From the NCBI GenBank assembly GCA_028455995.1, contig JABELC010000005.1, positions 2,232,001 to 2,296,000 of the forward strand: 64,000 bases of DNA, in the 5' to 3' direction. Source of the DNA: Scleromitrula shiraiana. Taxonomy: Eukaryota; Ascomycota; Leotiomycetes; Helotiales; Sclerotiniaceae. A model generated the notes under the pieces. The model saw only the letters and a list, made by a program, of their open reading frames with translations, was not told the origin of the DNA and did no database searches. Both the position numbers and the translations under genes were made by a program. Positions 1 to 14,073 of the stretch are shown piece by piece (position 1 is the stretch's first letter; each line of letters begins with the position of its first letter).

Positions 1-1938
1 GTTTTTACAGAATACGATCATAACTAGATACGTGCACCATACACTCAGAAATGCAGGTTTGTTTTCGTAACCCGACTACATGGTCCCGGGTGCGATAGGA
101 GATACAGTCTATGGTTTTTACGTCTTCGCAGTAAAAAAGTGCCAGCGTAGCTCTTGTTCATTTTCTTCTGCTATATCCTTAAATTTGACCAGCGAATTAG
201 CTTCGCTGCGTGTTATAGAGAACCTTCAGTAGGACAAATTATAAACAACAAAATGTTGTCCTAAGAACCTGTTTTGCCAAGTGGCATAGCCGATCGAAGC
301 AGAGTTCCACAACAACTAAAACATTTTCCCCGAGAATTATACTCTCTGGTTTCTCCACAGGTTTCCCAACAGCACTAAGGGGCAAGTGGAAGTCGTCCCA
401 AGGTTGAATTGATGTCAAGCGCCATAAAAGACTATGTCGTCTCGCATATCAGACCCAATGATGTTAATGCTAAAGTTCAAGTGCATCTACTCGGTGGTCG
501 TTGTGGGGAAACTTTGCATGGACTTTTTTCCTCTTACTTCGGTCTCTCGGATTCTTCTTCTGCATTGAGGCATTGTATTTTCGGGAGAGGTTTGAATTTA
601 CGCACGTTTCCAGGCCCTTCCAAACGTCTATGGTGCAGATCGTAAACATTGGCCAACCAACGATGAGTTGGAAGGAGGTAAGCGGCACTTTCTTTCGGGT
701 CCGCAGCACAAACGTTTCCTGGCATATGTTTGTTCTACGTAGTAGCTGCATGGCTTTCTCTTGGAACCCTTTACCATGCTTTTTACTTTTCACGTTTCTC
801 CCTGTCATGAAGGTTTTAGTCTAGGGGTCCTGGTTGCAATAAGGGTTGTGACATCAAGTGGTGCGACTTACCTGACGGTGCTACAATTGCCGACTTCGAA
901 CACTGCCTCCGAAGCACAGGACTCTGGGATTATCCGTTCTATTATCGTATGGACATAGAATGTTTGTAGGCATATTTTTCCTGAGTCCCAGTCTTATCTT
1001 TGATAACTGCCGAGATGGCCAACTGCAGCCTGCAATCTAAATAGTTCAAACAACGAAAAGCCGTCACTTAATGTTGAATGACGACTTTCAAAGTGAATTC
1101 GTATAATCCAAGTTGTCATACACCACCTGATTCGCCAACTTTGTTCCTTTCTTCTGGAAAGAGTAAATGGAGCCGCTTACAGCCGCTTACAACCACTGCA
1201 CCGGCACGGCACAAATCACAACCTTGATCCACATCTTGGGAATAGAAAGAGTCCCGAGCTTATGCTGTCCGACCCGATACAAATCCACCCGGAAAGATGC
1301 ACGCGGGCCGATTAATCACATGAACTTCACCTGCTATTGCCGGTGGTGACTCGGGGCAGTGAATAATATTAGTACAATGTGACTTCCTAGCAGAGGAAAG
1401 AAGTTGAAGAATTTGGAAACCAGGTCACATTCCGAGGCATTCACCGTCAAACTCTACTTCTAAGAGTAATGAGAATCCCTTATCAAGGACATGTTCCACG
1501 GTGGAACCGACAAATGCAAGAAAAATTTCTGGAACTTCCGAGACGACTAGTTATTCACTTATGCTGGTCCCTGAATTATGCCCTGCAACCCATTGTGTTG
1601 TTGCTGTTGGATACCTCAGTGCCAATTGTTTCATTACAGATAATGCATCCATGCTTTCTAGAAACCAGACGGATACGCATGATGCCCTGCAGCTGATTAC
1701 ATGAATTTTTCATTTGCAGGAAGTTGCTGGGAGGGGAAGGTGCAATGCATCACAAGAAAGAGGCAAATCGGCGATTTTCTCTGCTAATCCACTAACATCC
1801 TTAGGATATTCACCGCAGGGACGTCCGTAGTACTAAATATCACTCATCTCCCGATTAACTATCATCTTCCACTTTCATGTCTTGCACGATAGATCGCGAC
1901 GCTAAGCTTTCAGTATAGAATCTTTTCAAATCACCATC
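1..1938. other. Intergenic/5' flank, no recognisable gene
   Basis: Only short overlapping open frames occur here (under about 110 codons), on both strands, without a family signature or a plausible intron structure. A small 11-bp duplication (agccgcttac twice) lies near 1170. The last few hundred bases presumably hold the promoter of the downstream transporter. I see nothing else I can support. Confidence 0.6.
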
Positions 1939-3539
1939 ATGGCTATTATTCTAAACAATCTTCAAGGCTACTCTTCGGAGTCTGAGTCGGCGACAAAGAA
2001 GGGCGAAATAGAGATCATCGTTGAGGAACTTTCCCCCAGTGATTGCGATGTGGAGAAAGGAATCGACGAGGTAGACAACGGTCGAAGGATTCCTCCTGCA
2101 GACGGCGGCAAAGATGCTTGGCTCTTCTTAGCTGGATGTTTTATATTTGAGGCTCTGATTTGGGGTAAGTAAAGTCTTTGTTCGCACGCTGATCATAACT
2201 AACAATCGATTCAGGATTTCCTTTCGCATTTGGAGTCTTTCAGTCCTATTACTCAACTCATGCTCCTTTTGATAAGCATCCAGAAAGTGTTGCTGTTATT
2301 GGAACATGCGCTACTGGCATCAGTATGTCTTTAAATCATCTACAATCACGATTTTATATGAAAACTACCCCTCTCCTCAATCTCCTCGTGGCCAGGACCT
2401 TCATTTTTGAGGATATACTGACTCTACATCCAGTGTATCTATTTGCTCCTATTGCACTCTACATACTGGAAACTTTTCCTACCATTCGCCGATTATCATC
2501 GATCGTCGGTCTTACGATCATTTTGATAGCACTTGTAGCAGCGAGCTTCGCAACACAAATCTGGCACCTAATTGTTACGCAAGGTGTCTTATACGCCATC
2601 GGAGGCAGTCTTTTGTACTCGCCGACAATGTTCTATTTGGACGAATGGTTCATCAAACGGAAGGGTCTTGCGCTCGGTGTGATGTGGTCAGGGTAGGTCA
2701 AAATATCTCGGTCTAAGATTCGGGCTAATCTAACAAATCTTCTTAGAGTCGGAGCTTCGGGCCTTGTGTTCCCCTTTCTCCTCTCGTATCTGGTGGACAA
2801 CTATGGCTTTCGTAGCACCCTTCGTATCTGGGCAATCACTCTTCTCATACTATGTTGTCCTCTCATATATTATATTAAGCCAAGATTACCACCGACATAC
2901 TCCGACAAACCACCCTCGAGACCAACATATGGCTTCTTAAAGTCACCCAAGTTCTGGTTTCTTCAGATCGCAAACATCTTGTCCTCACTTGGGTTTTTCG
3001 CACCTTCTCTCTATCTCCCGTCGTATACAGCCTCGCTATCACTTTCCCCAATACTTGGAACTTTATTGATCGCCCTCTTGAACTCCTTTTCCGTAATCGG
3101 TGCAATATCGCTTGGTCACCTGTCCGATATTCGTCACATCACAACTGTCATACTAGTCTCCTCAATCTTATCTTCTCTTTCTGTGTTTCTTTTGTGGGGT
3201 GTATCGACATCTCTTCCATCACTGATCATTTTCACTATCATCTATGGCATCTTTGCTGGAGGCTGGAGTGCCATCTGGGCAGGTATGATACGAGAAGTTC
3301 AGCGCGAAGATGAGAAGGCAGGTTTCGGTGTATTGATGGGAATTTTCAGCGCAGGACGCGGAGTCGGAAGTGTAGTTTGTGGTCCCGTGAGCGAAATACT
3401 CATTAGACATGGGGGATTACAAAATGCTCGGGGAGGTTATGGTACGGAGTATGGGACTGTGATTCTTTATGCGGGGATTAGCGCTGTATGTGGGTTAGTG
3501 GGTATGGGTGCGAGGTTTTGGAAATCTAGAGAGCATTAA
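1939..3539 (+). CDS. MFS monocarboxylate-type transporter (MCT/MCH family)
   Basis: The predicted 461-residue plasma-membrane permease is built from exons 1939-2164, 2215-2322, 2434-2692 and 2747-3539; all three introns have GT-AG ends and the exon sum is in frame. The first ~58 residues are hydrophilic and acidic, then hydrophobic segments follow, starting with ALIWGFPFAFGVFQ, a pattern seen in fungal monocarboxylate-like MFS proteins. The loop DEWFIKRKGLALGVMWSG matches the MCT-type conserved loop, and the C-terminal half contains GIFSAGRGVGSVVCGP, also typical of this family. Length agrees with the usual 430-500 residues. Known relatives are annotated as monocarboxylate or riboflavin permeases, and many have no proven substrate, so the cargo is unknown. 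The first ATG of the long exon is used as start. No co-transcribed neighbour is evident. Confidence 0.85.
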
Positions 3540-5770
3540 CTATGGTCAATGGGTACTTCGGTATTTTTTATGGTGTTTATCAGGGTACAGATTCCCTGGG
3601 TGGTATTTGTTGACCTTCTCTTTCTTGAATACGGTTAGGACTTAGGATACCTGGGTATTCTTTCCCTATTGGCTCCCGATGATTCCGAGGGATTTGTTTC
3701 TTTAAAACTTCCCTTAGGAACATTTAGATCTGAGCATATATTTCTATAGATTACCAATCACACATGAGCAATCTTTGACAACTAGCATTTAATAATCTGA
3801 CGAAGAAAAGTGATACCTTGTTTTCCACGTGGATGAAATCTGCAAAGATAGATATCCGGGGCATTCCTTTCGAGCTAAAACTTCACAATAACACGAGTTT
3901 ACCCTTGAAGCTTACTTGAAGATTATGCAGATCTGGGACAATCATCTCATTGTTAGAATTCAGGAATCACTACTATCTGGCGAAAACTAAACTTCTCGCT
4001 ATACCTCGTGTGGTGTGGTTAAGTGTAACCTTCCCCATTCAGGGCGAGGTACAGCACCTAGGATACGTAAGTACATCGAGGGGTACCTGACTTACCTCCG
4101 ACCCACATATTCACCTCAGAGCTTATCAAACTCCTCACAATCTACAACTATAGTATGTACATTGTAGTAGTAATAGGTATCGTATCACAGCACACAGAGA
4201 AAAAATTCTTCTCTGCAAGGTTACTTAACTTGTTACTTAGTTACTCTTACTCTCTCAAATATACCACTGTGCTCGGGCTACTGTGCTGTAGCAGCTGTAC
4301 TGTATGATACACAGCATTATCTTCTCCTCTGTCAAGAAAAGATCAGCGTATTTCAAAACGAAACGTTCGCGAGGGACGTTGCCAAATAAAAAGCCACTAC
4401 CATCACATCACTCGAACTGGGAAATTTCATTCTCCACGTGGATGGGAGATCTTCAGCAATCGGGTGTGCGTGATTCCACATTTACATCTATCCACATATC
4501 TTCTTTCTTTCTCTCTCTCCTTCCCCTCCAAGGTTCTCTTACTGCTTGAATTACCTCTCTCTCTCCCTGGGTACCGCATTGGGAATAATCCTGGATTCTA
4601 TTCCCTATCTGTTGTGTCTGTTCCCCGGTTAATTGTCACATTGTGTATTTATTGTACATACTACATATGTACTGTATCACACACCATGTCATTCAGCATA
4701 TACCTAACCTACAGAGTACGCACTGAGCTACCTACGCCTATAAGCAGGGTGGGTTGCAATAAAGGATTTTCTTGGATTGTTACAGTGCAGAAGACATATT
4801 AAGAAAAAATAAATCCTTTCGCTTTCGCTCATCAATGTGTAGGCGGTGGTGGGTAGGTAGTTAAGAAAAATGTATTTTCTTTCCCTCGTTAGATCTTGTT
4901 TGAACGATATTGGATATACTGTACAGTACCTGGCATGTAGGTAGGTTAGGTTGTATTTCTCGGTGTAGGCCGAGTATATCGCAAGGTTGTGATTGATATA
5001 TCGGTATCAAGCCTGCCCGTTTGTCAGGAGTGTCTTGGTCCAAAATTTGGCCTAAAATTTGGCCTTTCTTGTCACCCCAGATTCCTTGTGTTTAGTTTTC
5101 TTTCCTCTTGAAGATATTCCAAACTGTTTCTGAACCTCGGGTTTTCAAACACAAACAGAATACCAACAACAACAATGGAACCCACAATCTTCATTTAAAT
5201 ATTCCAAGCATTCTTTCATTCGTTCTATTTATCATTCTTACTATCCAATTTGAAACAAATAAACAAACAAATAAATAATATGTAGTGGTCTAGCGGCGGG
5301 AAGAGGCGCAGTTCCCTCAATCCAACAAATGAGAGTCAATAAATATGACGAGGTTGAGCGGCACAGTTCCTATCAATATGCAAGGGCCAACAGTCCGGAC
5401 CTTGGAAAGGGGGAAAAAAAGATCACTATAACTAACTGCCTTGTCAGTCGGTACAATTTTGGGATGGTTTCGATGAGATCTTACTTATTTGGTGTGGGTG
5501 CCATTTTGAAAATGCTGGGTAGTGTTGCTTGCGCCTTATTTATTTTTTTCTTTGGCTTTTTGACATAAATTTACATTATTGTGCATACATGATACAGTTG
5601 CTTTCTTATTAAGTTATAATAAGAAGGGATCCAATTCCCTCGCGCGATGTCTGTGGGATCTATTTTTATTGTTTCTCCAGGTTTTCCCTACTTCGACATC
5701 TGCAAGTGATTTTCCGTCCTGAAAGTCGAAAAATGCATATTGTTAGTTATAAAGAAGATCTTACTCGAAA
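3540..5770. other. Intergenic region, 2.2 kb
   Basis: This region separates two genes on the same strand. It holds pyrimidine-rich and T-rich stretches and a short tandem of ctaaaatttgg-like units near 5045, but no coding frame with family features. The 3' part should carry the promoter of the Kre9-like gene. Nothing else is supported. Confidence 0.5.
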
Positions 5771-8128
5771 ATGCGACGACGTCTGGTCTTGCTCGTTTCA
5801 TTTTGCGTCCTCTTGGGTTATATAAACGCAGATGTGGTTTTCACATGGCCGACTCCGGCTGCACTGTTGGGCTCGGGAGATGTCACTTTGTGGTGGAAGG
5901 AAGATGGAGATGCATTGTTGATTAGTGAAATGAATAGTCATTTGTTGGTCTTATTTACGGGTAGTAATAATGTTATGGTATGAGATCTCGAGATCATTCT
6001 TCATGGAAATATTAAATCATTAACTCGGGTTACATAGACAGTGTTGAATGAATGGGTTGTACCTATTGGTACATTTAATACAACTATACGTTTAGACCCA
6101 AGTCTTGGTCCTGATGCTACGAATTCATAGTCAGTTCTTCTGTTTTATGACCTTCAGTTCTTTCTAACAGACTACAGTTTTTTTGGCATCCAATCAAATC
6201 CCCAAAATACATCCAGCTATCCATCAACATCCATTCCCGTGCTCACAAATTTCTCACCTCGATTCTCCCTCACAAACATGACAGGCGAAGAATTCAGTCC
6301 ATCCATCCAAGCCGCAAACGCAGCTTGTAATACAACAGATGGGCCCGATTCCATTATTCAAATGGAATCCCAAGATCAAGTCTCTTCAAACATGGATGTT
6401 ATATCCTCATTATCCGCTGCTCAAATCACCACATCCAGTGCTATTGCTAATCCCACCATTGGAGTTGCCTTCACTAATATTCCTCTCTCACCATTCATAT
6501 CATCAAAATTCACGTCCCAATCAAGTACAACCACCCCCACCATGACCCCCCAACCTTCAACTCAAACCCCCTCCTCCTCATCATCATCTTTCACAACGAC
6601 TACCCAAAAAAAATTCATCATCGCAATTCCCACCTCCCTCATCCTTGCAGCTCTTCTCCTCGTCCTATTTTACTTCTACCACCGTCACCGTCGTAATAAT
6701 TCCTCACCATCCTCTTCGTCCTCTTCAACCAACCCATCTCAATCTCAATCCAATCCCCCTTCTTCGCGCCTAAGAAGAAAAACAAACCCCCTCTCTACAT
6801 CCAATTCCTCCATCCTCCCCTACTTCCCACCACCACCAACCCACCCAAACACATGGATGGATACCACGACCTCAGCTGTAAAATCCCGCTCTTATTGTTT
6901 TTGGAAAAGACTGAAGGTAAAAGCTAAACGACCAAGGAGTAGCGTGGCTGAATTACCAGGGTATGAAAATCCGAGTTTAGGGAGACAAAGCTTGAAGGGG
7001 GGTTCTGGTGGTGCTGTGGTTGTCGAAGAGACAAAATCGGAGCCGAGAGGTCTGGCGGAAGAGACGAATAAAAATAGAGATCGGGATATTAAATCTCATA
7101 CTCCTATTACTATCTCTCTTCCTCCTCCCCCGATATCAGCATTGCCATTACCGCCAAATTATTACTCTTCTACCGCAGCGGATGCGAAATCGAAAACACG
7201 AGAGGTGGGATTTACGGCCGTTGGTCCATCATCTACTTCTACAAATATATCGAAATCAAATCCACACCATAATAACAACTATAATAACAGCAGCGACAAC
7301 AACAATACCAATAATACCCAATTTCCCCTCCCTCCCTCCTCTACCACCCATCCACATTCATATCTCAATCCCTACCCTCCAGATCTCAAAACACATTCCC
7401 ATCCCCATCCTCGTCCCAAATCACCTCTTTATTCCGACCTCGACCACGGTCACGATACGAAAACAGATATCTCAGAAATTCCCTCTTCGACTGCGTTGAG
7501 TACGGGGAGTGGAAGTGGGGTTGGACTTTTTTCCAGAGACGGAGAAAGAGATAGGGAAATAGATGGAGAAAGAGAAAGGAAGAGAGGATATATGTACGAA
7601 TCGCCTCCTTTACCCGTTTTCCCTACTTATGGGGGTGCGAGTGGGGATAGAAATGTAAATGGAGGGAGGAGAAGCAGAAGTGGGAGTTTGAATGGAAATG
7701 GAAACGTAAATGGTATGGGAATTACACGAGGAGGTATAAACGCAAACGCCAACGCAAACGCAAACGCAAACACGAACGGAAGTATGCACACAGTGCGAAA
7801 TTTCAGCACACCGCTATCCGGATCTCAATCTCGATCTCGATCTCGATCTGGATCTGGATCGGGTCGAGGTCGAAGCGGAAGTGGGAGTTTGGGCGGAAAT
7901 ACGAATATGAGTATAAATAGAAATGAACATGGGAATGGCACCGGAAGTATAAGTACGAGTGTGGGTGGGAGTTTCAACAGCACAGGAAATAGGAGTTTTC
8001 GGAGTCCGATTTTTGGGATTGAGGGGTTGGCGAATGGGGGGAGGAAAAAGGATGAGAGTGCGGCGGTTAGGGAGGCGGAAATGAGGATTAGGGGGTTTCT
8101 TGGGGGAGGGTTGGGGGAGGGAAGGTAA
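5771..8128 (+). CDS. Kre9/Knh1-like N-terminal domain protein with single membrane span and long Ser/Asn-rich tail
   Basis: Exons 5771-5977, 6038-6129 and 6178-8128 give 749 residues; the third exon is entered at the second of two nearby AG sites, because the first creates an immediate stop. Residues 1-21 look like a signal peptide (MRRRLVLLVSFCVLLGYINA). Residues 22 to about 130 (DVVFTWPTP..., LWWKEDGD, YFFGIQSN, FSPRFSLTNMTG) resemble the Kre9/Knh1-like domain of Ser/Thr-rich cell-wall proteins involved in beta-glucan assembly. A Ser/Thr-rich stalk follows, then one hydrophobic span at about 245-267 with a basic stop-transfer (YHRHRR). The remaining ~480 residues are low complexity: Pro, Ser and Asn tracts, an NANANANAN run and RSRSRSGSGS repeats. 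The topology suggests a cell-wall sensor or anchor, not a GPI protein; that role is inference. Family call is fairly firm, the function is not known. Confidence 0.72.
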
Positions 8129-8988
8129 ATAAATAGATGGTTTATGGAAAGGGCTGGGTTGGGCTGATGTATGTATGTATATATGTATGGATGTATGAAT
8201 GAACGAATTATGGGATGAGAATTTTGCATGTCATATCATCTATAGATAGATATGAGATTATATATGGCTGGCCAGGTGGAGTTGGAGGTTTGTTTAATTC
8301 CAAGTCAAGGTGTATTTGAGTTAGGTTAAATTAGGTAGGTAATCGGCCTAGCTAACAACTTATGTTTATAGGATGGGATAGAATGACATGAAGTAATTGG
8401 TATAGGGATGGGATTAAGAATGAACAAATCAATGAATATATATATATATAGATAAATCAATGAATGAAAAAAACCTCTGCATTTACAATATCGTACAGAT
8501 AAACTGCCAATCAAATCAAGAATCGAAAAATCTAGAACTATTACTATTTAGAAATGCAAATAGGCATATAAAACTTCACTCTCTCCCTCTCCCCCTTCTT
8601 CTCTCTTTATGAACAAAAGTAAGTAAAGTTCCACCCATCTACCCCTAAATATAAATCTATCCACCCCCATCTATCATTCTATATAATTAAAAGCAAAGAA
8701 GGAAAAGGAAAAAGACCCATCCATCCCTCATCTCCCATGTACCCAGTAATGCATAACCCGAAGCGTTAGTTCGAGATCATTCAGCATTCAGCATTCAGCA
8801 TTAGGTGATTGTATACTTTTCTTTCCTTCTCTGTTCATCGATTGCGTTTCAATTTCTGGTTCATGAGTCGTATTCTCGTACTTTTGCTTCCTTGCGTCTG
8901 TGTGTCGTATAGTGTAATGTTCGTTCTATTGTAAATGTAAAAACTCATTTCCTCATCTCCTCATTCCTATCATCCCATCACCAACACT
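8129..8988. other. Convergent intergenic region between the Kre9-like and ABC transporter genes
   Basis: About 860 bp between two tail-to-tail genes. It contains short ATGT/TATA-type simple repeats (near 8166 and 8437) and an AGCATTC triplication near 8782. It should hold both 3' UTRs. No gene is seen. Confidence 0.5.
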
Positions 8989-11900
8989 CTATTTCTTCCC
9001 CGCGAACCAACTCTTTTTCTCCTTTTTCTCACCAGCACCATTATCCTTCTCCCCCTTCTCCGCCCCCTTCGGCACCCTAGCCAACCAATACAACCCGACA
9101 GCTCCCGCAACATTAAACAGAATATAAACCCACAACAACCCAAAATTTCTCCATCGATCCCCATAATAACTACTAACCTGGGCCAGGAAGACATTCGTAT
9201 CGCTCGCGGAACAAAACTTGCAGTTTTCTAGCGCCTCGGGGTTTTGTAGGTATCCGCCGAAGGCCTTGATATAGGGGTCCATGTATGTGCCGCAGGTGGC
9301 GTTGGAGGCTGGGTTGAAGGTCAGGAATTCGATGGAGGAGCAGACCACTTTCGTGTTGGCTAGGCCGACGGACATCATTCCTGATACGAGGTAGGTGAAG
9401 GGGGAGACGCGGTACATGAAGATCCAGAAACCGGGGAGGGATTGGGGGGTTGCGAGGACACTGTTGTTTTGAGAAAGAGGTTAGCGATGGGATAAAATTG
9501 AATGTTCGGTTTTGAAATAATTGGGAAAGATGGGAAGGAACGGAAAGGAATGAAGTAAGTAAGTAAGCAAGGAGTAAAAAATGAAACAACATACCCGCAA
9601 AAGATCAAAGTTAGAGAAAACATCAAATTAGCAATGTTACCCGCATTTTCCGCCGTTTCCATACCCGCAACCACCATATCAGTAAAGGTACAAGTAAACA
9701 TCAAGAAAGCCCAAACGAACAAGAACATGAGACCACCTCGTTCCGCAACCTGGTTTGCAGCTTCCGCATTGCGATATAAGCCGATGGGATAATACCAAGT
9801 GAAGAAGATGATGACAGCCATGAGGGTATTCCAGGGCAGTTCGACGATGATGTTGGAGAGAATGAAGACTTTCCAGGAATAGGTTTTTGAGGGACGTTCG
9901 CGAACTTCGTAGAGGGATCGTTGGGTTACGAAGTGAGGCATGATTTGTTGGACGAGGTTACCGAAGATGGTGAGAAGCATGAAGATGGCGAAGAGCTGGT
10001 TTTGCATTCCTTGGAGGGAGGTTCTGGTATCCCAGACTGGGTGAAGAGTTAGATTTTGATCAATTATTGCTGTGTTGTTGAATGGGAGGAATATAATGAG
10101 AGTTCGGAAAAGTCTGCGATTAAACAGGGAATATACTTACAAGAAAATCCAATAAAAAGACCGACGCATGTACAAAGAAGGGTTTTTGAGTAAAGGTAGG
10201 AGGGTGTACGCCAATATTGTTCGAAGACACGAACCACCACGGTCCAAAGTTGGGTTTGAAATCCGACTGCGAAAGAGTTGAGTGATGTAGGATCATATTC
10301 GATTGGTTTTTGAGATAAAGTTTGTTTCATTTCTGCCAATTGTGACTTGACATGTTGACGTTCTTTAGAGTCCCTCCAAACCTGTGGCCAGTCGATTGTC
10401 GTCTCAGATCCAGGTGCGGCACCGATAACTATTTCAATATTAGCATCAAATCCAAATTCGAGCTCAAAGTGGTAAGTAGGTCTTACCTTCAAGCATCCAT
10501 TCTGCGGGATTTGCCTCGCTTCCACAAGGATGTGCACCATTACGTTCAAAATACTCCGTCAAAATCTTTGAATGTTCACCAATTTCGCCGAAATATACAG
10601 TTCTTCCACCCCTTGCCAAAAACAATAAACGATCAAACTCCTGGAAGAGAATGGCAGAAGGTTGATGGATAGTGCAAAGAATAGCTTGTCCATTATCTGC
10701 GAGTTTGCGTAGCAAGGCACAGATTGACCAGGCAGTTTGAGAATCAAGACCAGAAGTAGGTTCATCGAGGAAAAGAAGAAGAGCTGGCTTTGCGGCAAGT
10801 TCAACACCGATTGTTAATCTCTTACGTTGCTCAACATTTAGACCTAGGATTGAAGTTAGAGGTTATTATGCTCTCATGCGAGTCAATATGTGACATACCT
10901 TCACCTGGAACACCAACAACAGCATCCGCATAAGCCTCCATCTCCAAAACCTTAATAACCTCATCGACGTAGGCAACTTTTTCGGCATGAGGTGTTGTTT
11001 CAGGTTGTCTTAGAATAGCGCTAAAAGTCAAAGCTTCTCTAACCGTGGAAGTAGCCAAGTGAAGATCTTGCTGTTGAACATAACCAGTTTTTCTTTGGAA
11101 ACCAATATCTCTTTCTCGTCCATCAACAAGCATTTGTCCTGTTACAACACCCATTGTTACACGAGAAGCAAGAACATCGAGAAGAGTCGTCTTTCCGGCA
11201 CCAGAAACTCCCTATGAATGATGTTAGTAAGATGCGGATGTTCGAGTACATAGACATTGCGACGATCATCCAACATAGGTAGATATCAATGCAAGAATTT
11301 AACTTACCATCAATGCTGTCAAGGTTCCAGGCTTTACCCATCCGTCAACACCATCTAGCAGTCTCCTAGGCTCCCCTTTAATTTTGATATCATAATTGAC
11401 TTCATCCCAATGGAACACAGCGGTTTGTTTTTGAATACTTGCAGGTGCGTCAGGAACAGTCTTCTGACGTGTCATGGTTTCCGAGTTCAAGCGATCATCT
11501 GCCTTTGCTTCCTCGTCGGATGATGAGGATGCATAAGGTACACGACCACGACGAAACAATAGAACTTCTCCCTTGGATTTTTTGGCCGAGATAAATTCGC
11601 TTGCGAGTAGGTAGACGGCACAACCGAATATTGTGAAAGCAATCATGATTCCGAGATTTCTATTAATTAGTTCAACAATCATTATTCTTAAACAAGGCGA
11701 ACTAAAACTAACCTCCAAAGATGGCTATATTTGTAGCCAAAATTTACTTCGAGATATCTATCACCATCAACGTAATTTGCACCAGCAGCAGCGCCTGTCG
11801 TTGAGCATATCCTTTCATCGGGAGACACATTTCCGTAACCTGGGCCAGTAGGCACAAATACTGAACATGGAATTTGGCGATTATGAAATTCGTTAACCAT

Positions 11901-14073
11901 CAGAGCCTCGAAGCCGTAAGCAACAGGATCTAGATAATTAATCCATCGAAACCAAGGATGCATGTCTCTAATTGGGACCGCAAACCCGGTGTATGTACAG
12001 ATAGCCAGGATGAAAATAGCAGCGGGTGCCATTGCCTGTGTTTATGTTAGCTCAGCACTCCAACTTTGAAGATCATGCTAGATTAAATTGTTCACTTACT
12101 TCAGATAGAGATCTCGACAAGGCAGCAATGGAACGAAAGAACATAGACATTGCCAATGTGCACGTAAAGGTAAACAATAAAAATATAAAGAAGTAGCCGG
12201 GCCCTCTGCGTAGATTGGTCATGAAATAGAGTGCAAGATCAAACAATATAGCAGTACAGATCTTGGCTGGTAAATCGCACAGCATGGATGCACAGGCTTC
12301 TGCTAGAGGATGGTAAAAGGCGTATTTGGTATGTTTCTCCACAATTGGTCGTTGAGCATAAAGGGTTAGAATCTCGAGGGCACTCTGGAAAGCAGCCATC
12401 AGGATAGAAAAGAACAATAAAGCTCCTTTGCTATACAAACTGTTGGTGTCGTCCGCTAGGTTATAGAACACACTGCCAATAATCAAAGCCATAAAAGTTT
12501 GACCGAGAAGTCCACTAAGAAAGAGAGTCATATCACCCCGAAGTCTTTGAAACCCTCGTTCTACACACAATTTGATCTGCATAGGCATCGATAGTGTGTA
12601 TGGCGAAGTAATCCGTGTACCTTTTGCCTGTACTGCCTTTCTCGAGTGCTTGAACGCGTCAAGAGATGGGCCACCGATAGGATATTCAGCATCAAATTCA
12701 TCAATCTCTCGAAGCAATTGTGCTCTATCCTCACTCTTCTGCCACACAGCAGCAAATTCGTCGGGCGTGTATGGAGTTTTGTTCTCAAATCCAGGTCGTA
12801 CCATTCTCTCGGCAGGGCTGGTAAGAGAAGTAAGGAAGTCGGCTGTTGTCTGACGAGGTGGACAATCGAAACCGAGATTGACGAAGAAAGTCTTAGCTGC
12901 GTGAATGTTTCCAAAGTAGATTTGACGTCCCTCATACAAGACTGCCACTTTGTCGAAAATATCATAGATCGATTGTGAGGCCTGGTAGATGGCCACGATG
13001 GCTGTAGATCCAGTCATTTCCGTGGAATTCCTAAGGGTTTTGACGAATTCCAAAGCCGTTGCAGAATCTAAACCTCTAGTACTGTTGTCCCAGCATTGCA
13101 AAGGACTTCCACCTAAAGCAGCTTCTGCAATACTAACACGCTTTCTCTCACCACCACTAACACCTCTAATAAAGTCGTTACCGACTTTTGTGTTGAACGT
13201 ATGGCTAAGTCCAAAAGTGGCCATGATAACATCCCGTAAGTGATCCGCATACATCTTTCTCGACACTCCCGGGATACGGTTTCTTGGAGCCCTAGCTTGG
13301 GCTGCGAAAGACAATGTTTGAGATACTGTCAATTGAGGGAAATGAACATCCACTTCAGCTTGGTAGATGCACTCTCCTCGAAAGTCTTTGTGCATTGTCT
13401 CCATCGGTATACCTTGATAGTTAATGTACGTATCCTTGTCGACATGGAATCCAGCAGTTTCTCCTGAGATAGTTTTGAGTAAGGTTGAGCAACCACTACC
13501 TGGACGACCAAGTACCACAAGCATCTCACCACTTCTAATAAGTCCATCAAAGTCTCTCAAAATTTGAATCTTAGTTTGCTTGCTAGCTCCAACTATTTTC
13601 TTCGCGAGTCCAGCAATCTCCAGCGGATAATTTCCAAAAGTCTTCTGATAATCCGTAGCTTCGCCGAATCCATGAGCATTCAAGTTTTTGTAGGCGATTC
13701 CAGCTGTCCTATTGGGGTATCTCTCGGGATCTCTAGATTGAATATGAACAAGATTTTTAACCCAAGCTCTAGCGCTGAATTTTTCCGAACTTGGGTCGAG
13801 AGTAGGATCATTGGATCCAAAGAAAGGGTTGACAGTTTCATGATCATTCCCAAGTCCATGATATTGCGTAGACTTTTCGGTAAGGCGTCTAGCAAGAGTA
13901 TGAATTGAAGCATCATTCTCTCTTGAAGAATTCATGGTTGATGATTCCATGTCACTAGTCTTCGGTTCATGATGATAAGAATCTTTCTCGGTTCGCGATT
14001 CAATAACTTCTTCCAGTTTATCGAGAACTCCTTCACTTTGAGGCAATACCCCAAACGGTGTTGAGGATGCCAT
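8989..14073 (-). CDS. Full-length PDR-type (ABCG) ABC drug-efflux transporter
   Basis: Eight exons on the reverse strand: 14073-12100, 12035-11713, 11659-11308, 11211-10899, 10843-10487, 10428-10141, 10036-9595 and 9460-8989. They sum to 1506 residues, the usual size of fungal pleiotropic-drug-resistance pumps, with the order NBD1-TMD1-NBD2-TMD2. NBD1 has the degenerate PDR Walker A GRPGSGCST (about 189-197, Cys in place of Lys), signature VSGGERKRVS and a Walker B region with WDNSTRGLD. NBD2 has canonical Walker A GVSGAGKTT (884-892), a degenerate signature LNVEQRKRLT and FLDEPTSGLD. Such pumps expel azoles, plant defence compounds and other hydrophobic toxicants across the plasma membrane; the substrate here is unknown. 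An in-frame non-ATG codon lies 5 codons upstream, but the ATG (MASSTPFG) is preferred. The asymmetric ATP sites are normal for the family. The 2.7-kb upstream gap may hold a complex promoter. Confidence 0.93.

Noticed and set aside
1501..1704. 67-codon frame with several cysteines (CPATHCVVAVG), considered as a small secreted or hydrophobin-like protein
   Set aside because: There is no signal peptide and the cysteine pattern lacks the eight-Cys hydrophobin spacing.
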